This document shows, one piece after another, positions 51,260 through 63,610 of a DNA stretch of 64,000 nt (the stretch's first letter is position 1; each line of letters begins with the position of its first letter). The position numbers and the translations under genes were made by a program. The notes under the pieces were generated by a model. The model ran no database searches. It worked only from the letters and a program-made list of their open reading frames with translations, and was not told the DNA's origin. This DNA comes from Selaginella tamariscina (lineage: Eukaryota; Streptophyta; Lycopodiopsida; Selaginellales; Selaginellaceae). The stretch is taken from the NCBI GenBank assembly GCA_003024785.1, contig PUQB01000973.1, positions 1 to 64,000 on the forward strand. The letters are read 5' to 3'.

Positions 51260-53219
51260 GTAACTAACGATGCAAAGGCAAGACTGCTCTTACTGGGGAG
51301 GACTATGCATCATAAGGCAGGATTTGACACCCACCGGATGCAACACCAAACGTATATAAAAAATTTAAAAGTATAAACCGTATATTTCAATTTATATAAA
51401 TATAAAAATATTATAATGTGCAACATCTTAAACTCTGATGTAATTAATAGTCTAAATAATTTATTTCTAATTATTTTACTGTAGAATCAGAATATTTTAC
51501 TGTAGATAACTTATTTTATTTTTATATGTATGTGATGTGGTTGACTCATCTCTCTAAATTTTAAATTGCTAACTATAAGTTGTATTTTTTTTTTTAATTT
51601 ATAAATTGTTTGTTAAGAAATTTGAATTTTTATATTTTAAACTCTTAATTACATTGAATTATGTGTTGTGTGTGTGTGTGTGTGTGTGTGTTATATTGTA
51701 CACATCTTCAAATTGAATATGTAGGTATTACATTATATTATAAAAATTTAAATAGAATTTATAAATTTTTGAGTGACATATGTACACATAAACAACCTTT
51801 AGAGTTAATGCATATTTTTATACACATGCTTTTATTTAAATTTTCAATTTTGATTAATACTTCAAATGTAAGAGATATAAACATAAAGACCTTTTATATG
51901 CTTTTTACACATTGTTTTAATTATATACATGCAAAGTTCAGCTAAATATAATAAAATTCATTATTTACAAGGATGCAGTTTATTCCTTATAATGTTTTAA
52001 AATATAAATTGTCATTTATCAAGTTAAAAAGAACTTCATATAGATTTTTAAAGTTACATCATGATTAACAATTGAAGTTGCCCTGTAGAAATCCAAGTCA
52101 CCGTTATAAAAAAGTTAATTTCAAGTGACAAGACTTGTCACACCATATGAATAGTAACATATAAAATATGCTTTAACTAACTTACAGAGACATTGAAGTT
52201 TGCTCTCATTGAACAAATACCATGGGCTCCCCATTTTTTATTTAAATATATTATAATTGTAGCACCTTTTATTTTTCATGTGACATTTCACATTTGTTAT
52301 AGAATGTAATATGGTTAATTATTACTCTCAAATAATCCTTTTAAAAAGTGTAATGGTTATTGTGCTATGATAAGAATTTTTTAAAGTTTGCCTCAAATTT
52401 TACATTCAATATCACCTTTAATTTTGAATTACATTAAGTTTAACTAATCAATCAATACTAAAAATTAAGAAAATAAACATAAAAACTCAAGAATCATTTG
52501 TAAAAAATAATATGCATTAATCCTAAAGTGTATATTTATTATGTTTTTCAAATCTGAAAATAATTAATCAAAGATATTAAAAGCCAAGAGAAATAAACAT
52601 AAAGTTCTTTTATGTTTATATCTATTACATTTTAAATTATAATGAAATTTAACAAAAATTAATTAATAACTATAAAAAATAAAGAGAAATAAACATATTT
52701 GTAATAAAAAAAAACATGTAAAATCATATGCATTAACCCCTAAAGATTCTTTAAGTGTATATGTCAAAGTATAAAAAAATATAAATTTAATTAGTCAAAA
52801 ACTAAGAGAAACAATGTAACTAGTCGATGGTAGCGATAGCATCATGAGGCACCAAGGTGCCCCAAGGCGCCTTGGTGAAAGATGGTTACAGCTCCTTAAT
52901 CTCTATCTAGTTTTGCAGGTTTGTAGCTTAGTGATTATATTTACAAGTAGTGAATTGAGTGGGTTTGATTGCATATAGGATTTTGTATATATATATTATT
53001 ACTAGTACAAATTATTAATTAATGTTATATTTAAATATTAATATTTTAATAACAACATAAATATTTACATAATTTACCTCTCATGCTCTTTATAACATTT
53101 ATATTAAGCCCATACAATTTTAAATAATATATTATATAACTTAATACCTTCTATTTTTATAATGCTGTCAATTTTTTATCCACTAATGTTATAATTTATT
53201 AAAGGGTCAATTACAAAAA
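51260..53219. other. AT-rich DNA with satellite-like monomers and a GC-rich hairpin
   Basis: No gene. 51770-51870 and 52440-52830 hold diverged monomers related to the 61-62 kb array (aagccaagagaaataaacat, atatctattacatttt, taaaatcatatgcattaa). A (GT)n run lies at 51664-51691. The hairpin at 52850 is listed separately. Confidence 0.55.
52850..52877. other. GC-rich perfect-length hairpin in AT-rich DNA
   Basis: caccaaggtgcc, loop ccaa, ggcgccttggtg: a 12-bp stem with one G-T type mismatch and a 4-base loop. The surrounding ~1 kb is very AT-rich and has no gene. Confidence 0.7.
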
Positions 53220-53440
53220 TAGAATGTTCTAAAGAATATTCTTTTTTACTATTTCTAAAGAATATTCTTTCTTTAAACATGTATTCTAAAGAATATTCTG
53301 TCTTTAAACATATATTTTAAAGAATATTCTTTTTTAAACATATATTATTTTAAATAATATACCTTTAATATCAAAAATTGCTAATTAAATTAATAAAATT
53401 ATTAATTATTAAGAAATGAGACTATAGACATGCCCATTTT
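53220..53440. mobile_element. Diverged copy of the AT-rich inverted-repeat element
   Basis: The right end (actatagacatgcccatttt) is the reverse complement of the left end of the 3370-3582 element (aaaatgggaatgtctatagt). The inner part has three to four repeats of aaagaatattctttnttaaacat. The left end is not clear. Confidence 0.5.
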
Positions 53441-53815
53441 AATTACAACATGCATCAGATAGTTTTTTCGCATTAGCAATGTTGAATGTAATGATGTTAC
53501 ACCACATTTTTAACAAGCTAGATGATTGCTCTTTCTTTAACACAATAATATGCTTTATAATTTGGAGATGACCATTTGACACCACATAGAATGTTGATAT
53601 TGTGAAGTGAAAAGGGTTTTTACATTTTAAAACAATTACTTAAACATGGCATAAGTTTTATTTTTTGATTGATCTTAATTAAATGATTTATCTATATCTA
53701 TAACATGTGTGCGTGTGTGTGCGTGTTTGTACGTGTGAGATGTCCTTAGATGACGTACGTTAGGATTGTTATCTACATAGGTATAGGGTTGTAATTGCCC
53801 TTTTCCCTTTTTCTC

Positions 53816-54622
53816 TCAGGACGCAAAGATTGGGCGCAAATCACATGTGAAGGTAAAATTGGTTTTCATGTTGAAATTGTTTATATGGATTGTACTCGGG
53901 TAAAGTAAATTATACACTTGACACATGAATGTTTCAATATGAACAGGATGGGTGATCGTGATCGAGAACTGTGCATGGCGAAGGTGATTCCTCCTCTTTA
54001 ATGCAATCTAATCATTTTTATTTGTTTCTATCTCATTGAATTCAGATTTTAATCCATTCTGGAGAAGCGCCGTTAAGGGAAATCATGGACGAAGGTAAAA
54101 TTGGTTTTTATGCTGAATTTGTTTGTATGGATTGTACTTCTGGTGAAGTAAGTAAGTTTTACACTTTGACATAGGAATGTTTGAGTCTCAACAAGATCAA
54201 ATGGGTGATCGTGATCTGAGAACTGTGCATGGCGAAGGTGAGTTCCTCCTCTTTAATGCAATCTAATCATTTTTATTTGTTTCTATCTCATTGAATTCAG
54301 ATTTTAATCCACGTTCTGGAAGAAGCGCCGTTAAAGGAAATCATGGACGAAGGTAAAATTGGTTTTTATGCTGAATTTGTTTATATGGATTGTACTTCTA
54401 GTGAAGTAAGTTTTACACTTTGATATAGGAATGTTTGAGTCTGAACGTGACCAAATGGATGATTGTGATCTGAGAACTGTGCATGGCGAAGGTGACTTTC
54501 TCTTCTTTAATGCGATCTAATCATTTTATTTGTTTCTATCTCATGAATTCAGATTTTTATCCACGTTCCTTAGAAGCGCCGTTAAGGGAAAACACTCCAC
54601 CTGAGTCTCACACTTGTGGAGG
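53816..54622 (+). repeat. Tandemly triplicated exon pair in the VAL-like gene
   Basis: A 240-260-bp unit occurs about three times. Each carries an exon-like piece ending ctgtgcatggcgaag|gtga, an intron with a conserved ctttaatgc...ctcattgaattcag, and a second exon-like piece ending atggacgaag|gtaaaattgg. The gtaaaattgg donors are at 53853, 54094 and 54353. Allowing one-base slips, the encoded unit is MFESxxDQMGDRDLRTVHGE plus DFNPRSGEAPLREIMDEG; the third copy runs into LRENTPPESHTCGG and the B3 exon. Confidence 0.75.
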
Positions 54623-56433
54623 GTAAGTATGTGCACTCTTGTAGTAAGTAGGGGAAAAAAAAAAATCTAATGTACCCATATCATAGGAAAGCTAGAAAGC
54701 TCAAGGATTAGGAAAGAATGTGAGAGCCCTAAATTTCACTTGCAAGCCCTAAATTATCACTAAGACTTACACATTTACTTGTTTACTAGGTCCAACTCAC
54801 TATTAACTGTTTTGTTTGAGAAGAAACTTACGAAAAGTGATGCTACACGCAATACATGGCTTTCTCTTCATAAAAATCATGTTCTGGTACTTACTAATTT
54901 ATATACATTTGTTGATGTCTGTGAAGCACTAAAGTGTACCAATCCATGGATTCTACTTGCTATTAGTCTATAACTATATATAAGCTCTATGGAATAACTC
55001 GACTGCAATTGTGCAGGCCTCTTTTCCTGATTTTAAGGTGAACTCATATTTGCACTTGAAAGCAACAAATGATATAGATGGAGGTGTGTGGGACTTTAAT
55101 ATTAAATTTCACGAAGTAGGACGCATGTATGCTTTGAATGGTTTCAAAGCATTTCGAAAAGCAAAGGATCTTCAAGTTGGAGATACAGGTATACATGTGT
55201 ACATACTATAATGTTTGATTCTATGCATGCATGTGATAAGATGTCTACCTGCACTATTATGAAATGTACAAACATAATGGATGATTATTATTAAGTAACA
55301 TACACTACTAGAGATACGTGTAGTAAATCATTTTTATACTTGTCCATAATATGCACACATAAATGTCTTATCTTCTAGCTCTTTTATTGTATTCTTATGC
55401 TGCATTTCACTGTTTGTCTAATTAAAAAACATTTTGTTTATAGAAAGTATATGTGAGATAGCACGTCGTACTTATAAATGCTAGTTGCAGTGATTTTCAA
55501 GAGAGCGTCGGATGGATCCCTAGTTATTGACTATATAAAGAGATCACCGGTAAGTACAACTATCTCTGTATATATGCATACATATACACAAGGTATATTC
55601 ATGTTTAGAGTACATAAGTTAACTTTTAAAACTTTCAAAACTCAAGAGCCATTGAACCAAATGGCTCCCAGGTTAAGAAATCAACAGTAAGTAAAAGTAT
55701 TTCTCTACATATATATACATATATGCTCACCACATGCATTCTTATTTATTTACATGTGCTCATGAACTTTTAGAACAAGAGAGCTAGGGATGCACGTGGT
55801 GGCAAGCTATTGAGAGCTAATATACAAGAAGTTCGATCTAACAAATCAGAGGAATTAAAGAGGAAACGTGCCGCATTAAACAGAGCCCTAGCAGAAAACC
55901 CTGTAATGGTGGCACATGCTCCAGGTAGCACACCCACTGTTACAAATGTCAACGACAAGGAGTTAGAGCGATATGAGGTTTCTTTATACATTATGTGCAT
56001 GTTTGTGCTTTTCATACTAATATATGTATACATGTACGTATATAGTATAAAGACATGTATAGAAATTTGATTTTTTACATACAATATGATGCAGGAACCT
56101 CCAGTTCACATGAAGAGAACTCTCATAATAACTGAACGGATGGGTAAGGGACTTATGATTTTTAGTATTGGTTAAATAATTTTATGTGTTCCTTTTTGCA
56201 GCACCCATAATACGTGGGTGCAATGTCGAGATTGTTTAAAGCTTCGTCGCATTCCTTCATATGCAAAACCTCTTTCAAATTGGGTGTGTGCAGACAATGA
56301 ATGGGATCCATCAAGGTTAGTAGTATAACATGTATTATTACTAAAGTTAAGAAGCTAGATAATCAAGGTTTATTATCCTTAACGGATTTTTTGTTACAGA
56401 CATAGTTGTCGTGACGAGGAAGAAGGGGTTTAA
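53816..56433 (+). CDS. VAL/HSI2-like B3-CW transcriptional repressor (5' end uncertain)
   Basis: VAL proteins recruit Polycomb silencing to seed-maturation genes; the B3 domain binds RY elements and CW reads histone H3 methylation. Secure exons: 54553-54622, 54790-54886, 55017-55188, 55491-55549, 55774-55977, 56095-56143, 56202-56315, 56400-56433. The B3 domain reads LFEKKLTKSDATRNTWLSLH, VWDFNIKFHEVGRMYAL, FRKAKDLQVGDTVIFKRASD, GSLVIDYIKRS. Then come a basic coiled stretch (SEELKRKRAALNRALAENP) and NDKELERYEEPPVHMKRTLI, like the EEYDEPPVFGKRTIV of Arabidopsis VALs. The CW domain follows (WVQCRDCLKLRRIP, WVCADNEWDPSRHSC) and the stop after EEEGV. The joint 56143/56202 needs a one-base slip. 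The N-terminal PHD-like zinc finger of VALs is not found; upstream exons are instead repeats (see 53816-54622). The start is unknown. Confidence 0.85.
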
Positions 56434-57024
56434 TAACTGAACAAGTCATTGATGAGATTATGGTTATGATAGGAGCTGCTGCATCTCTGACGTGTAGAGC
56501 CTATTCAAGTTTTTTTATCATAACGTGTGGATTTTCAAGGCATTGTTGTACGTTTTCTCTTGTAATTATTGTTATTTTGATGCATTTAAATAAATCCATA
56601 CACAACAAACACATCCCAATTGTATTGCCACATAATATAATTTTTTTGAAATAGTACTCTCAACATTTTAGTGTCTTTTAGTGACCTATAAGATATCTAT
56701 AAGACAAAAAAAGATGGGAGAAGGTTTGACATTATTCATGCTAGTTTCACATCATGTAAAGTAGGTTTGAAGACATGATTATATATCTCATTAATTATAA
56801 TAATTACAATAGAATGTTTTTGAAAATTATAATTAATTAATAATCATCAATGTAAGGAATTCTAACAATCATCAACCTGCTCATGCAAATTTTTAAGGAC
56901 TTCTAGGCGAAGTTATCCCAATTTTAAAAATGATTTAATTATATGAAAATGAACAAAATGAATATATTTAATGTTACAATTTTTCTTCTCCAAAATGATA
57001 TGGAAATGATTTCATAAGATTTTT
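56434..57024. other. 3' flank of the VAL-like gene
   Basis: Includes a likely 3' UTR (the sequence stays mixed until about 56650) and then AT-rich DNA. No other gene recognised. Confidence 0.5.
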
Positions 57025-58080
57025 GTTTGCATTAGCAATGTTGAGCATAATGATCCCATTTTGGATGTCAAAACTCATTTTCAACAAGTTAAATGTTAAG
57101 TTTTCTTTTTAATACAATAATATGCTTTAGGTCCATTTGGAAATGACTTGACACCATATACAACATGATATTGTGAAGTGAAATTCAATATGGTTTTTAA
57201 GTATTAAAACTTAAAAAACATAGCAAAAAGTTTTTTTTTTATTTGATCATTAATATGATTTACTATCTTTCTTTCTATATCTATGACATTTTAATATTAT
57301 GTGTGCATGTGTGCTTATACTCTATATGTGAGATGTGCTTAGATGGATACTACACGATTCAATGGATACAAGTTACATTAGGATTGTTATGTACATAAGT
57401 ATAGGGCCTCTTTCTTTTTTTGTCTGAGGACTCAAAGCTTAGCTCAAATCACAGATGGAGGTAAAATTGATTATTAGATATTTATATAGATTATACTGTG
57501 GTAAACTTTTAGAATTTAATATACGAACATTTTAGTCTCAACAAGATCAAATGGGTGATTGTGATTCAAGAACTTTGCATGGTGAAGGTCACTTCCTCTT
57601 TTAATGCTTTAGAATTCATATTTGTATTCATGTTTGGGAGATGGGTCACCAAAAAGAAAACACTTCACTTGAGTCTCACACTTATGGAGGGTAAGTACAT
57701 GTACTCATGTAAAGAAACTATCTTGATGTACCTGTAGCATATAAAAGCTAGGAAACTCAAGGATCATAAAAGAATGTGAGAGCCTTCTATTTTCACTTAC
57801 AAGCCCTAAAGTATCAATAAGACTTACGCACATATTTGTCTACCAAGTCCAACTTATTAGTTGTTTTATTTGAAAAGAAGCTAGGAGTGATGCTACATTC
57901 AATGGAATGTGGCTTTCTCTTCATAAAGATTTTTTTTAGTACATACTACTTATATACATTTGTTGGTATTTATCAAAGCACTAAAGTACTAATCCATGAG
58001 ATACCAAAAACTAAAAGAGTACAACAAATTCATGAATTTTGCTTCGTATTAATTTATAATTATATATAAGCCCTTGAGTT
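57025..58080 (+). pseudogene. Truncated second copy of the VAL-like gene 5' region
   Basis: Parallels 53460-54980 from the upstream spacer (gcattagcaatgttga, aatatgctttatgat-like) through actcaaagcttagctcaaat / gtaaaattgat, atcaaatgggtgattgtgat, ttcacttgagtctcacactt / atggagggtaagta, to caagtccaacttattagttg and tttgaaaagaagctaggagtgatgc (B3 start, LFEKK). It holds a single copy of the unit that is triplicated upstream, then ends before the main B3 and CW exons. Frame breaks show it is not functional. Confidence 0.75.
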
Positions 58081-60350
58081 GAGATATGCAATAAAAAAAA
58101 ATAAAAAAAATAAAATAGAGAAATCCGACATTAATTCATCAATGTCATAATTAATTTGAAGTTTCACATGCCACCCTTGAAATATTACATTAGATGAAGT
58201 TGATTATGAACTTATATGTCAAAAAACTCATGTCAAAGACACATGCACTATACTAAATGTTTATATTTTAAATTGTTAAGTACCCTTTGATATTGTGTTG
58301 AACGATGAAATACAATTAATATTCAAGTAATATCACTTATTAATAATTAAATTATTTGAGAATTTTAATCATAATCTTATATATGTTCTTTTCAAAATTC
58401 TTACTTTGATATGTTTTTATACTTATTATAGACAAGTTATGAATAAAAATGACATTATTAATTATTAAAATGATATTAAGATTTAGAGGATGTTACATGA
58501 GCATAATATATTAAATACTTGAGATTATTATAATTTTAACTTTGAAACTTGTCAAATTTATATATATTCCCTTTAAGTTTTGAAATTAAAAATTTATAAT
58601 TATGAAGAAGTTTAAAAATTATAATTATACCCTTATGTTACAAAACATGGAATTACATTGAAAATACATTTGAAAACAAAAAATAAAATGGAATTCATAC
58701 ACTTTTAGATTATTTACTTACACATCCTTTTCTTAATAATGGAACTTTTATTTTCATTAGTGGATCACTAAGCTTAGACTTTCTCCTAGGTCTTCAACAC
58801 TGGATTTCTCATAGCCCTCACCATTCAAGAAGGTTAGATTGGATAAATTGGTCTTCATTTGAATGGGCTTGAGTCACGAAAGTAAGCTTGGACTTTACCT
58901 TAGGGTTCTAGCAAAGGATCTCTGGTAGCTCTCGCCATTCAATTGGTAGGTTATAAGCAAGCTATAGGGTTTTAAGAAATAATAGGCAAGCTGTGATGTG
59001 TCGGCATGATTGTTGTTTGGTTGGGTCTTGAGAGGCTTACAATATAGAAGTGGAGAATCTTGCATGTAGTGGAGAACATTACAGCGTGTGCAACACGGTA
59101 AACTTGTGGAGTAATGTGTAGAGTAGCCTTCACATCTTTTAACAGTGAATAGAGTGCATTGACTTATTGATATATCCCATGTTTCAAGCTGGATGAGAAG
59201 CAAAGAAGATTGGGAAAGGTTTGAAGTATGATTTTATACCTTGTGAATTTTCTCATGTTTCGACAGTGAATGGAGCACATTGATTCATCTATATATCCCC
59301 TCCTTTAAAACTAATTAAAATGCCTTGATTTTCAAAAAAAACAAAAAAAAAAAACTTGCATATAAATAAAACAATGTGTAAAATCATATGCATTAACCTT
59401 AAAGGTATTTTTTAGTTGTTACCATAAGGTTAAAATTAATTAGTTAATAATTATTAAAAACCAGCAAAAAAAACATATACAGTGTATAAATAAATCTAAT
59501 TCATTAACCCTGAGGTCTTTTAAGTGTTATATCTTTTCTAATTTAAGTTATAATTAAATTTATTAATATATGCATTAACACTTAAAGTATAATTAAAATT
59601 TAAATTAAGTTAATAGGTAAATATTAAAAGCCAAGGATATAAAAACTTGTACTTAAATAAGGTATAAAACAATATGCATCAACATGTTAACATAATATTT
59701 ATTACTTCAATGACATGTTAATATATTTAGGTAATGTGGAAGGGCTGTATAATACTACAATAACTGTTAATTATAATAACATCTTAATGAAGAACTTGTG
59801 TGTATCTCAACAATCTTAATGAGCTCTTAATATATTAAAGATAAAGTACTTTTTCATTTTTAAAGAAGTGCCACACGTTCATTATTCATCCATTGTGAAG
59901 GGAGTATATAAGTTAGTGAAAGTATGATATGTGCCTATACATATGCAATATATATAGGCTATTATACAAAATGTAAATTATTTCACTCTCTTTTCTTTTG
60001 CACAAGACATATATAGCGAGCATAACTTTATATGTGCCTTAGCACACCTGTCTAAGTAGTTGCCATTAAGATCCCTCACACATGTACACAATATGTATAT
60101 TCAACATAATATAAATATATTATATATAATATAATATATTGTGTTATACATATGTACCTATATATATATATATACCATCAGATGTTTACATGCTTATCTT
60201 CAAAGATATCAAAACTTTAACTGTTTTGATTTTGAAATTAAAAATAAAAATAATTAAAATTTTCAAAATTTTATAAATTCTATTTAAACTTTATAACATA
60301 ATGCGGTATAAACTAACTACATGCTATTTTATATATACATATATGTTTTT
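58081..60350. other. AT-rich DNA with scattered repeats
   Basis: No gene. 58775-58950 contains a ~57-bp motif twice (cttagactttctcctagg...ctcaccattcaag and cttggactttaccttagg...ctcgccattcaat), and 59145-59300 a second pair (acagtgaatagagtgcattg / acagtgaatggagcacattg). 59360-59700 shows monomers of the satellite-like family. Confidence 0.5.
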
Positions 60351-61050
60351 TATTTTCTGGTTTTTTATATTTATTTTTGAACTTGAGGGTGCATATGATT
60401 TTTTATACACAAGTTTCTATATATGTTTTTTTTTAGTAATTAATTATTTTTAAATTTAATTATAAGATTCTCCAATAGGGAAAGATTTAATAGATACACA
60501 TATAAAAGACCTTTTAGATTAATGCACACAATTAGATATATTTGTTTATTTATACACAAGTTTTTCTATATGTTTCTTTTTATTTATTAATTAATTATTT
60601 AAGTTTATTATACCTTGAAATGCAATACATATACACAATATTGATTTTACATGTTTTTTTATACTCAAGTTTCCATTTCAAGTTATAATCAAATTTGAAA
60701 ATTTAATTAGTAAATATAAATAACCAAGAGGAATAATAGATCTTTTGCAATTAATGAATGAGATTTTACACATTGTTTTATTCATACATAAGTTTTTATA
60801 TACATTTATTCTTGGTTTTAGTATTTATTGACTAATTAAATTTAATTTAAATTATAAAAATATACACTTGGAAGACCTTTAGGTAATGCATATGATTTTA
60901 CATATTATTTATTTATACACATGTTTATTTTTTGTATTTTTTATTATTATTTTCAGATTTGATTTTATTGTAGTGGTTTTAGTGTCATTGCGAAGGCTTC
61001 AATATGATCTACATAAAATATTGCCCAATTTGCGTTTATATTATAAAACA
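60350..61050 (-). repeat. Satellite-like monomers, inverted orientation
   Basis: Units such as tttatacacaagtttctata / tgttttttttagtaattaat and attcttggttttagtattta are, on this strand, the reverse complement of the monomers at 61060-62080 (aataaatattaaaaaccaag, aaacatatataaaa). They are more diverged than the direct array. The two blocks form a large inverted arrangement. Confidence 0.6.
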
Positions 61051-61059
61051 AATCATGTG

Positions 61060-62080
61060 TAAATATTATTTTAAAGCTCTTTTATAGGTAGATTATACAT
61101 TTATGTTATAATCATATTTAAAAATAATCAATTAATAAATATTAAAAACCAAGGGAAATAAACATATATAAAATAAAATCATGTGTAAAAATCATTCTAG
61201 GTCTTTTATGTATATATCTATTACATTTACATTATAATCATGTTTAAAAATAATCAATTAATAAATATTAAAACCAAAGGAAATAAACATATATAAAATA
61301 AAATCATGTGTAAAAATCATCCTGAAGGTCTTTTATGTGTACGTCTATTACATTTATGCTATAATCATATTTAAAATTAATTAATTAATAATATTAAAAA
61401 CCAAGGGAAATAAATATATATAAAATAAAATCATGTGTAAAAATCAGCTTAAAGGTCTTTTATGTGTACATCTATTACATTTATGTTATAATCATATTTA
61501 AAAATAATCAATTAATAAATATTAAAAACCAAGGAAAATAAACATATATAAATTAAAATCATGTGTAAAAATCATTCTAAAGGTCTTTATGTGTATATCT
61601 ATTACATTTATGTTATAATCATATTTAAAATAATCAACATATATAAATAAATCATGTAAAAATCATCTTAAAGGTCTTTTATGTACATCTATTACATTTA
61701 TGTTATAATCATATTTAAAAATAATCAATTAATAAATATTAAAAACTAAGGGAAATAAACATATATAAAATAAATCATGTGTAAAAATCATCTTAAAGGT
61801 CTTTTATATGTACATCTATTACATTTATGTTATAATCATATTTAAAAATAATCAATTAATAAATATTAAAACCAAGGAAATAAACATATATAAAATAAAA
61901 TCATGTATAAAAATCATCCTATAAAGGTTTATGTGTACATCTATTACATTTATGTTATAATCATATTTAAAAATGAATAATTAATAAATACAAAAAATCA
62001 AATATATATGAAATAAAATAATGTGTAAAAATCATGTCAATTTACCCATGTGTATTACATTTTAAGTCATAATCAAATTT
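61060..62080 (+). repeat. AT-rich satellite-like array, ~126-bp monomer
   Basis: At least seven head-to-tail units, recognised by ggtcttttatgtgtacatct, attacatttatgttataatc and ataaacatatataaaataaa. Units start near 61200, 61327, 61454, 61581, 61672, 61798 and 61924; the spacing is ~126 bp except one shortened unit of about 91 bp. Adjacent copies are very similar. No coding capacity. Confidence 0.85.
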
Positions 62081-63610
62081 CAAAAATAATAAATTAAAAA
62101 ATACTGAAAGACAAAAAAAGGTGTAAAAATTATATATACTTAAGGACTAGTAACTGAAGCATTGAGCATCATGGTAAGATTAATATTCTCCATGCTAATT
62201 TATTGGGAAACCCTTGAGCAAATTATTAAAATGTGATTTTAATTTTTTTAACCTTTTTAATTTTTAAAAATTAAAACCTCACAATTCTTATCAAATCATA
62301 TAAATTAGTAAATTACCCACTCGGTGGGTGTATAAAAGTAGGTGATAATTTTAATACAAATCCAACTCACAACTTGACTTAACAAAGGCCCCTTGCTAAT
62401 CACAATTATGAGAGGGTTAAAATTTAATTTCTTAAATAACCTTAACATAAAAAGAATAGATCACTTATCATAGGGTTAAAGTTAAACTTTTTAAATGGCC
62501 CTAATATAAAAAGGATGACCTAGATTACTACTTAAGATCTTAGAAATTCTAGGTTATAAATGTCATGCTTTTTTGTAAACGAATAAACGCATTTTATATA
62601 TATTGATTGAAACTCTAAATTTTCATTATCGAGTGGTTGGTGGAATCAACCTAACTTAACTTAGTAAAGATCCTTTGGGCCATTGTATTAAACATAATTA
62701 TAATAAGGTTAAAATTAAACTTCCTTAACACAAAAAGGGACACCTCAGATCCCATCACTTATGACAGAATTAAAATTAAACTTCTTAAATGATATTAACA
62801 CAAAGGGAATAATTTAAATCCCACCACTTAATATCATAAAAATTTTGGGCCTATGATGGGGTGGACACCATACTTCTTTATAAACAAACAATTATAGAAA
62901 CAAACAAACATATAAGATTATATTTTATATGTATTATATAAAGGGGCAATTGTTTATGTTCACCCTTTTACCCAGATTTATGTGTATATGCATTAACATC
63001 CAACACTAATATAATGATTCTAACTTGAATGCCAACCTGGGTATGGTGGTTGCCAATTAAAGAAATGCAGCACTATGATAAGTGTGTTTAAGAACACCAC
63101 AAGCCGAACAAGGAAATTGTCTTTGTCCGACTGCAACCAACACCATTAACACAAACAGCTTTTACCTGTATTGAATAGGTAACTCAAGACAAAAAGTGAC
63201 AGGACCAAATGCACGTAGGTAACCTCCAAGATCAAGTCGAAAAACAAATTATAACATAGCAAGTTTGTTACACCATGCCATAAATATTTCTAGTAATTTC
63301 TAGAACATACCTTGGTAACTTTTGTATATACTTTACAATATGTATTTGTAAGATACATATGAATATAAAATGAAATAACATATGTAGCTATATATATATA
63401 TATCCATACCTTAGAACTTGTAATAATTTGAAAATATATATGGTTTATATTGAGGTTACATATAGATTATATAAATATGTGTATATACTAGGTTGAATAT
63501 ATACGTATATAAAGCAATGTATATTTAAAACTTATGTGTCTATTATGCATTGAAAGTTTACATTGTACTGTACCATAGAAAAACCATGTTCAATTATGCA
63601 CGTTGTAACT
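62081..63610. other. AT-rich DNA with degenerate ~80-bp repeats
   Basis: No gene. 62340-62860 repeats a motif like gggttaaaattaaacttctt / aacataaaaagga / tcaccactta three to four times at irregular spacing. 62960-63260 is slightly less AT-rich but not recognised. Confidence 0.45.

Noticed and set aside
61060..62080. Possible CRISPR-like array
   Set aside because: Whole ~126-bp monomers repeat, without short repeats separated by unique spacers, and the genome is eukaryotic.
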